This document shows positions 22,519 through 33,834 of a stretch of DNA of 64,000 nt, in pieces. Each line of letters starts with the position of its first letter. The first letter of the stretch is position 1. This DNA is from Eublepharis macularius (Eukaryota > Chordata > Lepidosauria > Squamata > Eublepharidae), in assembly GCF_028583425.1 (NCBI RefSeq), contig NC_072793.1:172833681-172897680 (forward strand), written 5' to 3'. A program made the position numbers and the translations under genes. The notes under the pieces were generated by a model. That model worked only from the letters and a program-made list of their open reading frames with translations. It did no database searches and was not told the DNA's origin.

Positions 22519-22905
22519 TGTCAAGGTAAATAAACAAACAGATGAGGCAGCTAGCAGTGACTGATCTGTGCCATCAGTAATTACAGAGTGATGACAGGTA
22601 GCTATCATGTGATACCAGCCAGGTGATGTACTTCTCTGTATATGTCAAGGTCATTTGGGCTGGCACAGTGAGTATGCACTGTGATGGGATAGGCTACTAA
22701 GGAATATATAAGGATGCAGAGTCTTTTACTGTAAAGAGCTCCAGCTCTGCGGGTTACTGGCGAAGCACTTTGTCAGTCAACGTAGTAAGTCTGTAATATA
22801 TCCACCTGTAAATTGTATAATACACCATTTGTACTAAAGCTTGGTATGTCGTGTCTTCTCTTGAACCCACCACTGAGGCCTGGGTAGCGTAAGCATACCG
22901 CGACA
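22519..22905 (+). mobile_element. Solo LTR with 5-bp target duplication
   Basis: A 387-bp insertion that begins TGTC and ends GACA, flanked by the direct repeat 'gatct' (22514-22518 and 22906-22910). A TATA-like 'aatatataagg' lies near 22703. The uninterrupted site 'agacagatctcaactaag' survives near 58973, in the fifth-unit remnant, and in diverged form near 12897 in unit B. No internal retroviral genes are present. It is a solo LTR, family not determined, and moderately young because the duplication is still exact. Confidence 0.85.
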
Positions 22906-23241
22906 GATCTCAACTAAGAAAGCTCAGAAATGGCTTGTTAAGGAAGAGTGAATCTGCAGCTCTTTGGGAAATTGTGTGTGTGCAGGTACATTTCTAAGAA
23001 ATTAAACATATGGGGCTATTGGGTCCCATTATTAACTTATGGGTTTCTGAGCCAAGCCCCTGAAGGACAAACATTGCTTTTCTAATGCTTATGAACATCT
23101 AAGCATTCTAAAGACCTTATGAATAAACAATGTAAATGTGGTCCTGTTTACCACAGATACCTTAAGCGCTTCTCCATTATTTGTTTCCCAGGAAACTTTT
23201 TTTCCAAATTAATCTAACCTTTTGTGGAATTACAAAAACTC

Positions 23242-24962
23242 CTAGTCTGATGATTCTTCCTCTTCATGAATTCTTTGATGGGATATAAAAGTGTCTCTCC
23301 ATCTGAAACTCTTTCCACACTCCAAACATTTATATGGCTCCTCTCCTGTGTGGTTTAATTTATGCGAATTAAGATCTGAGCTCTGACGGAAGCTTTTTCC
23401 ACACTCCAGGCATTTATACGGCTTCTCTCCTGTGTGAATTCTTTTATGCATATTAAGGCTTGAGCTGTGATTGAAGCTTTTCCCACAATCCAGGCATTTA
23501 TATAGCTTCTCCCCTGAATGGATTCTTTCATGCACTTTAAGATGTGAGTTGATTCTGAAACTCTTTCCACACTCCAAGCATTTATATTGCTTTTCTCCCG
23601 TGTGGAGGCTTTGGTGTATAGTCAGGTGTGAGCTCTGACTGAAGCTTTTCCCACATTCCTGGCATTTATACGGCTTCTCTCCAGAATGGGTTCTTTTGTG
23701 GGAAGTCAGGTGCGGTCTCTGACGGAAGTATTTCCCACATATCGTGCACTGGTACGGTTTCTCCCCAGAGTGGATTCGCTGGTGGGACGTGAGGGATGCA
23801 CTCCAACGGAAGGTCATTCCACACTCCAAACACTCATATGGCTTCTCCCTTGTGTGGATTCTTTGATGGGAAGTGAGGCTTACACTGTGATGGAAGCTTT
23901 TTCCACACTCCAAGCATTTGCAAGATTTCTCCCCTGTGTGAATTTTTTGATGGGAAATAAGGTGTGAACTATGACTGAAGCTTTTCCCACACTCCAAGCA
24001 TTTGTAAGGTTTCTCCCCTGTGTGAATTTTTTGATGGCTACTGAGATTACTTCTGCAACTGAAGCTTTTACTACATTCCAAGCATTTATATGGTTTCTCC
24101 CCTGTATGAATTCTTTGATGGGCAGTAAGGTGTGAACTATGACTGAACCATTTCCCACACTCCAAGCATTTGTAAGGTTTCTCCCCAGTGTGAATTCTTT
24201 GATGAGAAGAAAGGTGTGAACTATTACTGAAGCTTTTCCCACACTCAAAGCATTTGTAAGGTTTCTCCCCTGTGTGGATTCTTTGATGGGCGGTAAGGTT
24301 TGAACTACGACTGAACCGTTTCCCACACTCCAAGCATTTGTAAGGTTTCTCTGGTTTGCGAGTTCTTTGATGCACAGTAAGTTTTTCACTCTGATTGTAG
24401 CTCTTTCCACATTCCAGGCTTTTGTATGGTTTCTCCTCTGAATGGAGAATTGTCTTACAATTGAACCTCTTCCTGCACTCTGAGCACTGACATGGTTCTT
24501 GCCCAGTATGATTTATTTGATGGGAAGTAATGCTTTCACTCAGATCAGAACTATTTCCACAATCTGAACTCTCAAATGGTTTCTCCCCCATATGGATTCT
24601 CTGATGAGAAGTACAGCTTACAAGCCTGCTGAAGGCCTTTCCACATTCAGAGAATTGATAACGTTCATCTGCTGTGTGGATTCTCTGATGGGAAATAAAG
24701 TTGGGTTCTCTTTGTAGTTCTGTTTCACTTTCCGAATACTTTTTTCTCCCTTTTCCTTTCAGATATTCTTGTTGAGCTGGCTTTTCAAGCAAGCTACCAG
24801 CCTCGAAAACTACAGACTGATCCCCCAACTTCTCCACTTGATTCTCCTCCGGCCTCCTTGTTTCTTCTTGATTCCCAGAAGACTCTTCCTCCACTCCATG
24901 GCTGGTTGTTTCAAAAGACCCCACATGTCTCTGGCTATAATTCTGGTCATCCTGCCTGTCAC
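23242..24962 (-). CDS. KRAB-ZNF gene C, zinc-finger exon
   Basis: The last exon of an apparently intact KRAB-ZNF gene, predicted at 649 aa after splicing. The acceptor '...tcttccaccag' precedes GT-GAC, giving [13 protein letters not shown] at the junction. The linker of about 95 residues has [14 protein letters not shown] and is acidic. There are 17 finger repeats, 13 with full Cys2-His2 (5-17). The first has F for its first cysteine. Repeats 2-4 are degenerate in the same ways as in B and D, with repeat 3 lacking its helix. The chain ends [10 protein letters not shown]. Compared with gene B it has two additional fingers in the middle (SNSSHLSSH and SHSSHLTAH helices), a recent change in array length. 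It is the best candidate for a working repressor in the window. Confidence 0.95.
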
Positions 24963-25329
24963 CTGGTGGAAGAAAGACTCAGAATTAGTCAATTGTCTGC
25001 AATCATGTCAAGTTAACTTTTCTGAAGAGTCAATTCAGATGAAGTTCTTTGCTCTGTTTTAATTTGGTTTCTGACCTGGCCATGGTATAAATCGAACTTT
25101 GGAATTCCTTGTTGTGGATTTTCGTCTGAACAGTTCACAATGGAACTGCCTCCCATTAAGACTCCCCAACAAGGTGATACTGCAGCCCAATATTATTTTA
25201 GTACAAAGAGTACAATATACTTTAGCCTAAAGGCTTTCTTACAACTGGCTTCATGGATTTCATTTTTTAAGGAACTATTCACAGATAATGTAGAAGAACA
25301 GATGACTTCTATCAGGGAATGGAGTTCAG

Positions 25330-25890
25330 CACTAAAGAAGAAACCACACATAGCATTGAGGGCAGAGGTCTACAGGGCCTGGAGTTGACCTTTAAAGCCC
25401 TATATGATTTGGGACCAGCATACTTGAAGGACCTCCTTCCCCACTATGACCCTATTCCACCACTAGGGTCGTCTTCAGAGGTCCTGCTTGGGATGCCTCC
25501 ACCTTCTAAGATCAGGCAAGAGGCAAACCAGGCAAGGGCCTTCTCAGCACTGGCACCAAACTTCTGGAACTTCTCCCCAATGGAGATTGGCCTGCCCACT
25601 TTTGTTGCCATCTTCTGCTAGCAGGTGAAGTCTACTTTGTTTCACTTGGCATTCCTTCAGGGGTAACTCCTTCCTGCCCAGCGTTTTGCTAGTTTTACAT
25701 TTTAGCTCTGGTTTTAATTTTTTAATGATGTGGTTTGACTTTAATGGTTTATTATGTATGTTTTTATTATTATGTATGTTTTTATTTATCTATTTACATA
25801 TATATTATTGTGTGTGTTTTTAATTTGTTAGCCATCTTGGTGTCCCTCAACAGGGCAGAAAAGTGGGGCATACATTTCATAAAATAAAAT
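25330..25890 (+). repeat. L2-type LINE 3' end
   Basis: Translation gives FKALYDLGPAYLKDLLPHYD and a later LAPNFWN-like stretch, both typical of the C-terminus of L2 ORF2, then an A/T-rich tail ending in 'aaaataaaatgt'. The same copy, more diverged, is at 45235-45750 in unit D. Confidence 0.7.
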
Positions 25891-26105
25891 GTAAAAAATC
25901 AGTAGTGTTTACTTCATATTCACCCAGATGCTTTGGGGAGAGACTGCCTGGAGTTTGGGAGGTGGCTCTCATTTATGTGGAGATGGCCTAAGAAACCAGG
26001 GTTGTTTCTGGACCAGGAAGCACTGAGGTTGCTTATTTTTATTTTATTTATGTTATTTATTGTCCACCATTCTCACTGAAACTCAAGGTGGATTACACAG
26101 GGTAA

Positions 26106-26340
26106 TAGATCCAGAGGAGTTAGCCGTGTTAGTCTGTAGTAGCAAAATCAAAAAGAGTCCAGTAGCACCTTTAAGACTAACCAATTTTATTGTAGCATAA
26201 GCTTTCAAGAATCAAGTTCTCTTCGTCAGATGCCTGATCAAAACTGATCAGGCATCTGACAAAGAGAACTTGATTCTCGAAAGCTTATGCTATAATAAAA
26301 TTGGTTAGTCTTAAAGGTGCTACTGGACTCTTTTTGATTT
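26106..26340. mobile_element. Inverted-dimer foldback repeat with 12-bp target duplication
   Basis: Two arms of about 96 bp (left 26144-26239, right 26246-26340) are inverted copies with about three mismatches around a 6-bp spacer 'aaaact'. The left arm carries an extra 5' part, 'ccagaggagttagccgtgtt'. The insertion is flanked by 'tacacagggtaa' at 26094-26105 and 26341-26352. Unit D keeps the unfilled site 'tacacagagtaa' near 45943. It has no coding capacity. The long target duplication suggests LINE-type integration, not DNA transposition. Confidence 0.85.
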
Positions 26341-26419
26341 TACACAGGGTAAGTTAACGTGCTCAACAGCTGAGACATTCAACAAACCATACAGTAGGGT
26401 AAGGATGCAGAAACTTCAA

Positions 26420-27525
26420 AACAAGCAAAAATCCAAATACAGAACTGAAACAATGCTGAAATGAATTATTTTTTTAACACAACACATTCACCGATACAAA
26501 AGCTACCCAATACTAGCATACTTATAGCACCTGGCTGGCCCTTTCAAAAGGTGGTGAACACAACAGAGGCAACATGTGTATGGGCAATTGCTGATATTGC
26601 CCATTTGCAAGCACCTGCAGAAGGTCCTGTTCAGATAAGCAAAGAAGCCATGAAACAGCAAGGAAGGAGGCGGGGGGGCACAGATATGAAAGGCCAAGGA
26701 CAGGAAAGGCGTGGTTTCAGTGAAAACCTTGAACTGAGCTTGATAATTGACAGGCAGCCAGCCAATGGAGCGATGGCATCATTCCTCCCGTTCTGTATCA
26801 GTCATGGTAACATCATGCTGTATACATTTTTCTTTATAATGGACTAGTTAAAACATTTTCCACCATTACAAATTTGCCTGACAATCCACCAGAGGAGGAG
26901 ACTGAATTCTGAACACTCCATCCTTGTTCTTGCAATGTAGACAGTCCAGAAAAATGAAAAACTTCTGGAAAGATGGAATTAGGGTCAAGATCCAAAGCCA
27001 ACAAATCCTGTTCTACCCTATGAAGAACCACCTTGCGCAGGGGAAAAATCAACAGCTGCCCATACACGTGCCTTCTCTGTGGTGGCCCCCACCTTATGGA
27101 ACAGCCTGCTTGAAGAGGGCAGGAAAGCCCCCACTCTCCTGGCTTTCCACAGATGATACAAAACTGAATTGTTGTAGAGGACTTTTTACTCAGAGAGGAG
27201 GGCTGCACTGTGAGGAAGGGGTCTCAAAGAGATGCATAAGTAAAGAGACAAGAACTATCCTTTACTATGATGCACTGTCAGTTGCTGTAAATAAGATCCT
27301 GTCCTACTGTTAATATGTCATTCTTTGAATTGCTTATGCTGTGTCTTAGCACTCTGTATTGGATTGGATTCTTGCTAGTTTATATCTTTGCAAATTTCAT
27401 TGATTTACTCTATTGCATTGTTTATTGAAATGTCTGAAATGGGACTCTGCTGAATCACACTGCGTAATCCGCATTGAGCCTCAGTGAGAAAGGCAAGACT
27501 ATAAAAAATGGTAATGAAATCAATA
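26420..27525 (+). repeat. L2-type LINE remnant (unit C)
   Basis: It includes 'ccttctctgtggtggccccc' and 'accttatggaacagcctg' (FSVVAPTLWNSL-like) and a tail with 'cttgagcctcagtgagaaagg'-type sequence near 27475. Homologous copies lie in unit B (shortened) and unit D. Confidence 0.65.
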
Positions 27526-27658
27526 AAACAAAAGGCTTTTTCAGACTTTCCATCCTATGCAAACTCTTATGAGGAAGGAAACCCCAGAGGATGGCAGAGG
27601 TGCTGGAGGTAACCAGTGCTCCCCTCGATCTCCAGACATGACACATCTAAGCACCCAC

Positions 27659-27745
27659 CTGCCAACCTGGCCTCTTCTTCGGAGTCCATGGGAAAAGGCG
27701 CTTCACTTGCCTGAAGCCAGGAGATGAGGACAGGCTTGGGAATCG
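27659..27745 (-). CDS. KRAB-ZNF gene C, KRAB-B/C-like exon
   Basis: An 87-nt exon with acceptor '...cctccaaag' and donor 'TTGGCAG|gtgggtgc'. It encodes IPKPVLISWLQASEAPF then PMDSEEEARLAG. The phases match the 127-nt exon upstream and the GT-GAC start of the finger exon downstream. An open frame continues past the donor by chance, but conservation with B and D stops at the splice sites. Confidence 0.88.
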
Positions 27746-28439
27746 CTTTGGAGGAAACAAAGAGACCAGTTACTTCTGACTGCAAAACTTTCAGGCACTC
27801 CTATGTTATCCACTTCCATGGTCACCTTCTAAAAGTCCACAAGAAAGAAGGAAAACTCCCCAACAGCATGTAACAGAAACAGGCATGCAGAGTCTTGGAA
27901 GCTTCGACCTGTAAGTAGGCCTACTGTTCATGAAACCTGGATAAACACACCAGCTGGGAATCGCATGTGAGGAGCCAAGCTGGCCGTGTTTCCTTTAGCC
28001 CTCCTTCTTTCAACCTCCCCAACTTAGAGCCTAATCCCTTCCCTTTAAAGGATCTTGTTTGTTACACTGCCTTTGAGCCCTCCAAGGGTGGCTCTTCCAG
28101 GAGGAAACACCCCATCCATCTCTACCTAGAGCCTAAATCAGACGGCTGGGTCTAGTTTAACTGGTATAACATCACAACTACCACCTGGGATTATCTGGAC
28201 CTGGGATAACAACACCCCCCTCCCCCATGAAACATCATCTGGAGGAAGGCCGGACTGCTCTAGACGATATAATCTCCTACCTGTGTCCGACTGAGCTGTA
28301 GATTTTCCTTGGCCAATCCGGACAGTGGACCGGGGGTGGAAAGGTGACATATTAATGTTTCTAATAAACATATACATACAGTACAGCTTGCAAGTTTTTG
28401 AGTTCAGTAGAACTTTCATTGGGCCAGATGTTACAAAAT

Positions 28440-28880
28440 AAAAGGGGAAAGGCCGATTTTTCAGATTATGATTTTTTAAAGACCTTATGTGGTGGGTCTT
28501 CTGGTAGACATAGAAGAATCAAGTTTCAAGTTTCTGTCGGTGGGCCAGGGAATTAAGATCATAGGGAGAGGCCCTCCTAACAATCTCATCAACCGGAGAA
28601 GTTCAGTTGTTGGGTACACAAGAATGCGCCTTTTCAATGGGAGCCCCACACTTATAGAGCAATCTCCCCAAGGAAGTGCACCTGGCCCTCTCACTCTCTA
28701 TCTTCAGGAGGTAGCTGGAGACGGTTTTATTTTGGATGATCTTCGTTTAGCCCCTTTTTAATATATTAACAGTTTAAACTGAGTTTTGACGTTTTTGTTT
28801 TATAATGTAAACCATCTTGGGTTCCTGTGAGCTGGAAATGTAGCTAAGGAGTATTTTTAATTAAAGACGAGGCAATAAAA
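28440..28880 (+). repeat. L2-type LINE 3' tail (unit C)
   Basis: The positional counterpart of 16010-16400, with 'cacttatagagcaatctccc' and 'cttcaggaggtagctggaga'. Confidence 0.55.
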
Positions 28881-29147
28881 CAAACTCTTTAGTAACATCA
28901 CCCACTCCTCAACCCCAATGTCTCTAATTTCTCAACCAGTGAGAATCTAAGGCTAGGAAATCTACAGATCCCAAAGTCCTTGCTTCATTTGCTTCTGCCA
29001 TATGCTCAGGAACGTCTCCTGCAAGTCAATACAGCAACTAGTATGTCATGTGATGAACATGAGTGGAGAGCCTCTATTTCACTTTTAAAGAAAAGAATCT
29101 CCCAGATGAGTTGTTTAGGGATGAAAGCAATTTGGGTTACCTAGAAC

Positions 29148-29512
29148 ACGGTTCCCCAATGTAGTGCCCACCAGTACTTTCCTTGGAGCCTGCTAAGATT
29201 TTCAGGAAGTGGGCAAGGCTTATTATTTGGCTGCCGTGGTTTGAATGAAAGGGTTTACCATGACTGAAATAACAGGCAGCTACTGGAGGACAGTAAGCAC
29301 CTTGCATTCCTTAGCATGGTTCCATTCCCTTTCAGGCTTTCCTTCTTCCTAGGAGCTGTGAGGAGAAAGGTATTCTGCTCGGCTGCACCTCCTACAGCAG
29401 CCATTTTTAGTTTAGCTCTGCCTATGGTAGCAGCCATTTTGAGGGGGCATTCACCAACCCCTCTCAAAATTCCAGAGGTGCCCACAGACTCAAGAAAGTT
29501 GGAGATCCCTGC
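29148..29512. mobile_element. hAT-like MITE (gene C intron)
   Basis: Begins 'cacggttccccaatg' and ends 'agttggagatccctgc'; the positional counterpart of 16645-16995. Confidence 0.6.
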
Positions 29513-30403
29513 ACAAGAATTTATCCAGGTTTGTAGCTTTAGATTTATAAAAAGCTAAAATTAAAACTATTCCAGTGGGATTGCTGCATTAGATTGTTGC
29601 CAAAAACAATATTAAAATTAAAAACGCACTGTTGGAAGGCAGTCGTGCTCAGCAGGACCTGTTGGCGTTTTGGAAGCTCTGTAAGACAGAATTCTATCTA
29701 ATATTCTTTTGTGAGGTGGAGCAAATTTCTTTGCATTTTATATACCTGCAATTTTTATGTTATTCGTTGGATTTTATAAACTGGGGTTTGGACTAGAGTG
29801 TTTATTAATATTTGTATTAGGCTGTTTTATTGTGATTTTATTGAGTATTATATTTTTGTAATGTTTTAACCATTGTAATTGTTGTGAATGTTACAAAGAA
29901 AGCCATGTTTAAAGCAAGATTCAAATAAAAAAATGCAAGAAATGGCAAAGACCACTCCCTATTTTTAACAGGTAGAAAAAGGCAATCTGCACAAAATTTC
30001 TCCATCTTTTCTCTTATGTCTGCAACAAAAAGGGTGAGAGAGTTCTATTTTGCAAAAAACCCGAAAACTGGAAATTCAGAGAAACTACTAGACAGTAGCA
30101 CGACATTGCTATGATGTTACTTTACTATAGCACAATACCAAATACAAATTTTATAAAAAGCCCTCCATTGGTACTGCACAGAAAATGGCAGCTGCAAGGG
30201 GCTGACTGAACCTGGGCCTCCCAAATCCTAGCTCTAACCACTACACTATGCATTATCTGTTGCTGTATTTTTTCATCTGGCTCTCACTGCATTATTTCTA
30301 ATTATTTGTCTCAGATTTCTGCCACATTAATCCTATTATATTGTTTATTAGAAGTCTCCTTATCCTATTGATTGTAACAATTTACAATGCATAATTCACC
30401 TCC

Positions 30404-31045
30404 TCATTGTCAATAATGAGGAGGTGGGATGAGGAAATTGAAGTTGTTCAAGATTTTCTGTTCCTTCGCCCAATCATCAACCAACAGGGAGACTGCAATG
30501 AAAAAATCAGAAGAAGATTGAGACTTGGAAGAGCAGCTGAGACGGAGCTAGATAAGATCCTTAAGGATAAAGACGTCTCTCTGAGAACCAAGATCAAGAT
30601 AATCCAAACTATGATATTCCCCATTACCATGGATGGATGCGAAAGTTGGACGGTAAAGAAAACTGACAGGAAAAAAATTGATTCATTTGAAATGTGGTGC
30701 TGGAGGAGAGATTTGGAGATACCAGCCAAAAAGACAAACAAATGGGTACTAGATAAAATTGAGGCTGAATTCTCCTTAGAAGCTAAAATGACAAGACTAA
30801 AGCTATCATACTTTGGTCACATCATGAGAAGACAAGATTCTTTGGAAAAGTCAATAATGCTAGGAAAAGTGGAAGGCAGCAGGAAAGAGGAAGACCTAAA
30901 ACGAGATGGCTTGACTCAATAAAAGAAGCCATGTCCTCCAGTTTGCAGGATCTGAGCAGGTCTGTTAGAGACAGAAAGTTTTGGAGGTCTTTCGTCCATA
31001 GGGGTGCCATAGATTGGAAGCGACAACGGCACATAACACACACAA
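30404..31045 (+). mobile_element. BovB (RTE) LINE, 5'-truncated
   Basis: The C-terminal part of RTE/BovB ORF2: DGCESWTVKKTDRKKIDSFE, MWCWRR and LKLSYFGHIMRRQDSLEKS are family signatures. The end 'cgacaacggcacataacaca' is the usual BovB 3' end with a CA-rich tail. The flanks carry an 11-bp near-perfect direct repeat 'aattcacctcc' / 'aatccacctcc' (30393-30403, 31046-31056). Units A, B and D have the unfilled site ('gtaatccacctcc'). The reading frame ends in a stop short of the family C-terminus. The copy lacks the endonuclease and most of the reverse transcriptase and cannot move on its own. Confidence 0.9.
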
Positions 31046-31371
31046 AATCCACCTCCAGTTGCAGTGAGAAAGGTGGACTATTAGTATAACATCAATAAAG
31101 AACAAACAATGGCAAAAATCCCACTTTCCTATCAAAACATGGCAAAGGTTAATAAGATAAAATGATAAAGTAATTCCCTCTGTTTACTTAGCTTTTTGTA
31201 AATCTTGTTATGTGATTGTTTAACATATGCTCGATAATGTAATAGTTTAAACAAATTTTATAGTCCTTATTGTAATTCATAATCTTTATTTTTTAATTAT
31301 CTTTAATATTGTTTTACTGTTATTGTTGAAATGAATAATAAATTTAAAAAAAATGGCAAAGGGAACCTTAC

Positions 31372-31498
31372 CTAGAGAATCCACATTCTCATAATTCTCC
31401 ATCATGACTTCCTTATACAAAGCTCTCTGGTCAGGACTCAGTAGGGCCCACTCTGTCTTGGTGAAGCGCACAGCCACTTCCTCAAAGGAAATCGGACA
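31372..31498 (-). CDS. KRAB-ZNF gene C, KRAB A-box exon
   Basis: A 127-nt exon with acceptor '...ccttttttacag' and donor 'TCTAG|gtaagg'. It encodes [36 protein letters not shown] and [16 protein letters not shown] is closer to the mammalian RDVMLENYxNL than in the other three genes. It joins MQAAQ (exon 2) in phase 0 and exon 4 after one base of a codon. Confidence 0.93.
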
Positions 31499-31777
31499 CT
31501 GTAAAAAAGGAAGATAACTTTTCCTTACAAATAATCCACGTGCTCCCACCAAAAATGTTTTTGCTCTCAAACAGAAAAAAGAGATTCCAAATATTTTTAA
31601 ACCAGAACGCCTGAAGCGGCTGGCTACTGAGTCATGCATTTCCAGAACTATCACTTTCTCAACCACTGAGCATTGGTCCACCAAGGTCAGCGCTGTCCAC
31701 TCTAACTGGCAGCTGCTCTCCAGGGTCTCAGGGTCCTTCTCATGACCTGCTACCTGATACTTTCACTAACTGGAAAT

Positions 31778-32005
31778 AATATACTGCCCATCAGGACAAA
31801 TTAATGCCCACTCAGAGCAAAGTATGTTATTATTATCCCCACAACAAAACACCCTGTGAGGTGGGTGGGGCTGAGAGAGCTCCAGAGAGCCATGACTACC
31901 CCAAGGTCACCCAGCTGGCTTCAAGTGGAGGAGTGGGGAATCAAAGCCTGTTCTCCAGATTAGAGTCCCATACACTTAACCACTACACCAAACTGGCTCT
32001 CAAGG
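31778..32005 (-). repeat. tRNA-derived SINE inside an older SINE
   Basis: It carries 'caccctgtgaggtgggtggg', 'caaggtcacccagctggctt' and 'ttaaccactacaccaaactg', the reverse complement of the 'gtggtgtagtggttaag' SINE. It interrupts the KRAB-intron SINE (compare unit B, 'ctggaaatgtcaaggattg' at 18533), so it inserted later and only in unit C. Confidence 0.75.
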
Positions 32006-32313
32006 GTCAAGGATTGAACCTGGGACTTTCTTAATGCCCAGCAGCTGCCCAACCACTAAGCCGTCTTCTAGAAGTTTCAAGGAAGGCTTTTGTTACCCAT
32101 GGGGGAGTTCCCCCTTCAAGGGATACTTGACACACCATAGAAGAAGAATAAAACCTGCCCGGGCAACTTAATAGGCATCTAATCTTTTGATTTATGGGAG
32201 AAGATCAGTGGACCACAAGGCCTTCTGTCAAACCTGGCAGTCCTCAGAAAGCCATGGATATTTATTTATTTATATGAGCATTTTTAGGCCCTCTTTCTTA
32301 ATTTATTTATTTG

Positions 32314-33830
32314 CTAGAAACAAAGCCCGTTGTGCAAATAAATACAATGGGTTCTAGAAAGTTGGGACTAGGTAGGACTGTAGGGGAGGTCTGTGGAGGG
32401 CTGAGAGGCAGGAGGAGTCTGGGAAGGGATGGCAGGTACGGAGGCAAGGGGGGGTCTGGGAGAGCTGAGAGGCAGGAGGGGTCTGGGGAGGGATGGCAGG
32501 TAGGGAGGCAAGGGGGTCTGGGGAGGGCTAATACGTAGAGGGATCTGGGGAGGGATGGCAGGGAGGAGGGCAAGGGGGTCTGGGAAGCGCTAACAGGCAG
32601 GAGGGATTTGGGGAGGGATGGCAGCAGGAGGGCATGGGGGTATGGGGAGAGCTGAGAGGCAGGAAGGGACTGGGAAGGGATGGCAGGTAGGATGCTAGGG
32701 GGGTCTGTGGAGGGCTGAGAGGCAGGAAAGGTCTGGGGAAAGATGGCAGGTAGGGGAAAAGGGGGGGTCTGGGAAGAGCTAATAGGCAGGAGAGATTTGG
32801 GGAGGGATGGCAGATAGGTGGGAAAGTGGGGTCTGGGGAGAGCTGAGAGGAAGGAGGGGTCTGGGGAAGGGGGAAAGGGGGGATTGGGGAGAGTGGAGAG
32901 GCAGGAGGGGTTGGGGAAGGATGGCAGTTTGTTAGGACTGTCAGACTGTGGCATCCCTTGAAGCTGAAGTATGATTCCCTCCCTTCTGCAAGAAGCTCAG
33001 GTCTCTTGATTCCAAAAGAGTTCTTTATTAGGAAAACAGCATTAGCTCCAGGTGTACACACTCCAAAACCCTGAGGTCTTGGCTGAACGGATACATTGTT
33101 AGGAATAGGGTTCTGAGCAACACTGGTTTCAGTTCAACCCTCAGCTCCCCGCCCCCCCCCCCGAGTTCCCAGAGCAGACAGTTTCTCTGTGGGAACAGAG
33201 GCTCATCAAGGACACAGGACAGCCTCAAAGGAAGCAGATAAGATATGATGCTGCAGCAGTCTCTTCCAATGGAAGGTCGATTCCTGGGAACCTGGAGAAA
33301 GAGACACTACCAACTACAACACGATTAGAATACAATATGGCGTAACATAGGCTACATTAAGTCAGACCCTGACATGGGGAGGGATGGCAGGTAGGGGGGC
33401 AAGGGAGATCTGTGCAGGACTAATAGGCAGGAGGGATTTGGGCAGGTGGGGTCTGGGGAGGGCTGAGAGGCAGAGGGGTCTGGGGTCTGGGGAGGGCTGA
33501 GAGGCAGAGGGGTCTGGGGAGGGATGGCAGGTGGGGGGCAAGGGAGTCTGGGGAGGGCTAATAGGCAGAGGGATCTGGGGAGGGACGGCAGGGAAGGTCA
33601 AGGGGAATCTTGGAAGGGCTAATAGGCAGGGGTCTGGGGAGGGCTGAGAGGCAGAGGGGTCTGGGGAGGGATGGCAGGTGGGGGGCAAGGGAGTCTGGGG
33701 AGGGCTAATAGGCAGAGGGATCTGGGGAGGGACGGCAGGGAAGGTCAAGGGGAATCTTGGAAGGGCTAATAGGCAGGAGGGATTTGGGGAGGGATGGCAG
33801 GTAGGGGGCTAGGGTGGTCTGTTCAAGGCA
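32314..33830 (-). repeat. GA-rich minisatellite with Helitron-like junction
   Basis: Imperfect tandem units of about 60 bp built from 'gctgagaggcaggaggggtc' and 'tggggagggatggcaggtag', about 15 or more copies, split by a solo LTR at 32930-33374. On the minus strand its end shows a stem (CCCATTGT ... ACAACGGG), then TTTGTTT and CTAG, at 32314-32365. This is the order seen at Helitron 3' ends. The proline-rich ORFs read across it are artefacts of the repeat. Confidence 0.7.
32930..33374 (-). mobile_element. Solo LTR within the minisatellite
   Basis: On the minus strand it begins TGTCAGGG and ends TCCTAACA. An AATAAA polyadenylation signal lies near 33020, followed by a GT/CT-rich stretch. It cuts the minisatellite into two parts and no retroviral gene is attached. 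I could not see a convincing target duplication in the repetitive flanks. Family not determined. Confidence 0.65.
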
Positions 33831-33834
33831 AGGT

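Larger units (their letters stand above)
24963..27658 (-). other. Gene C intron 4
   Basis: No exon was recognised between the finger exon and exon 4. It holds two L2-type remnants (25330-25890, 26420-27525) and an inverted-dimer foldback insertion (26106-26340). Confidence 0.65.
27746..31371 (-). other. Gene C intron 3
   Basis: It contains a block shared with D (27950-28200), an L2 remnant (28440-28880), a hAT-like MITE (29148-29512) and a BovB insertion (30404-31045). No exon was recognised. Confidence 0.6.

Noticed and set aside
32307-33061. Proline/serine-rich ORFs over the minisatellite
   Set aside because: Produced by the repeat unit having no stop in some frames; they run into an LTR.
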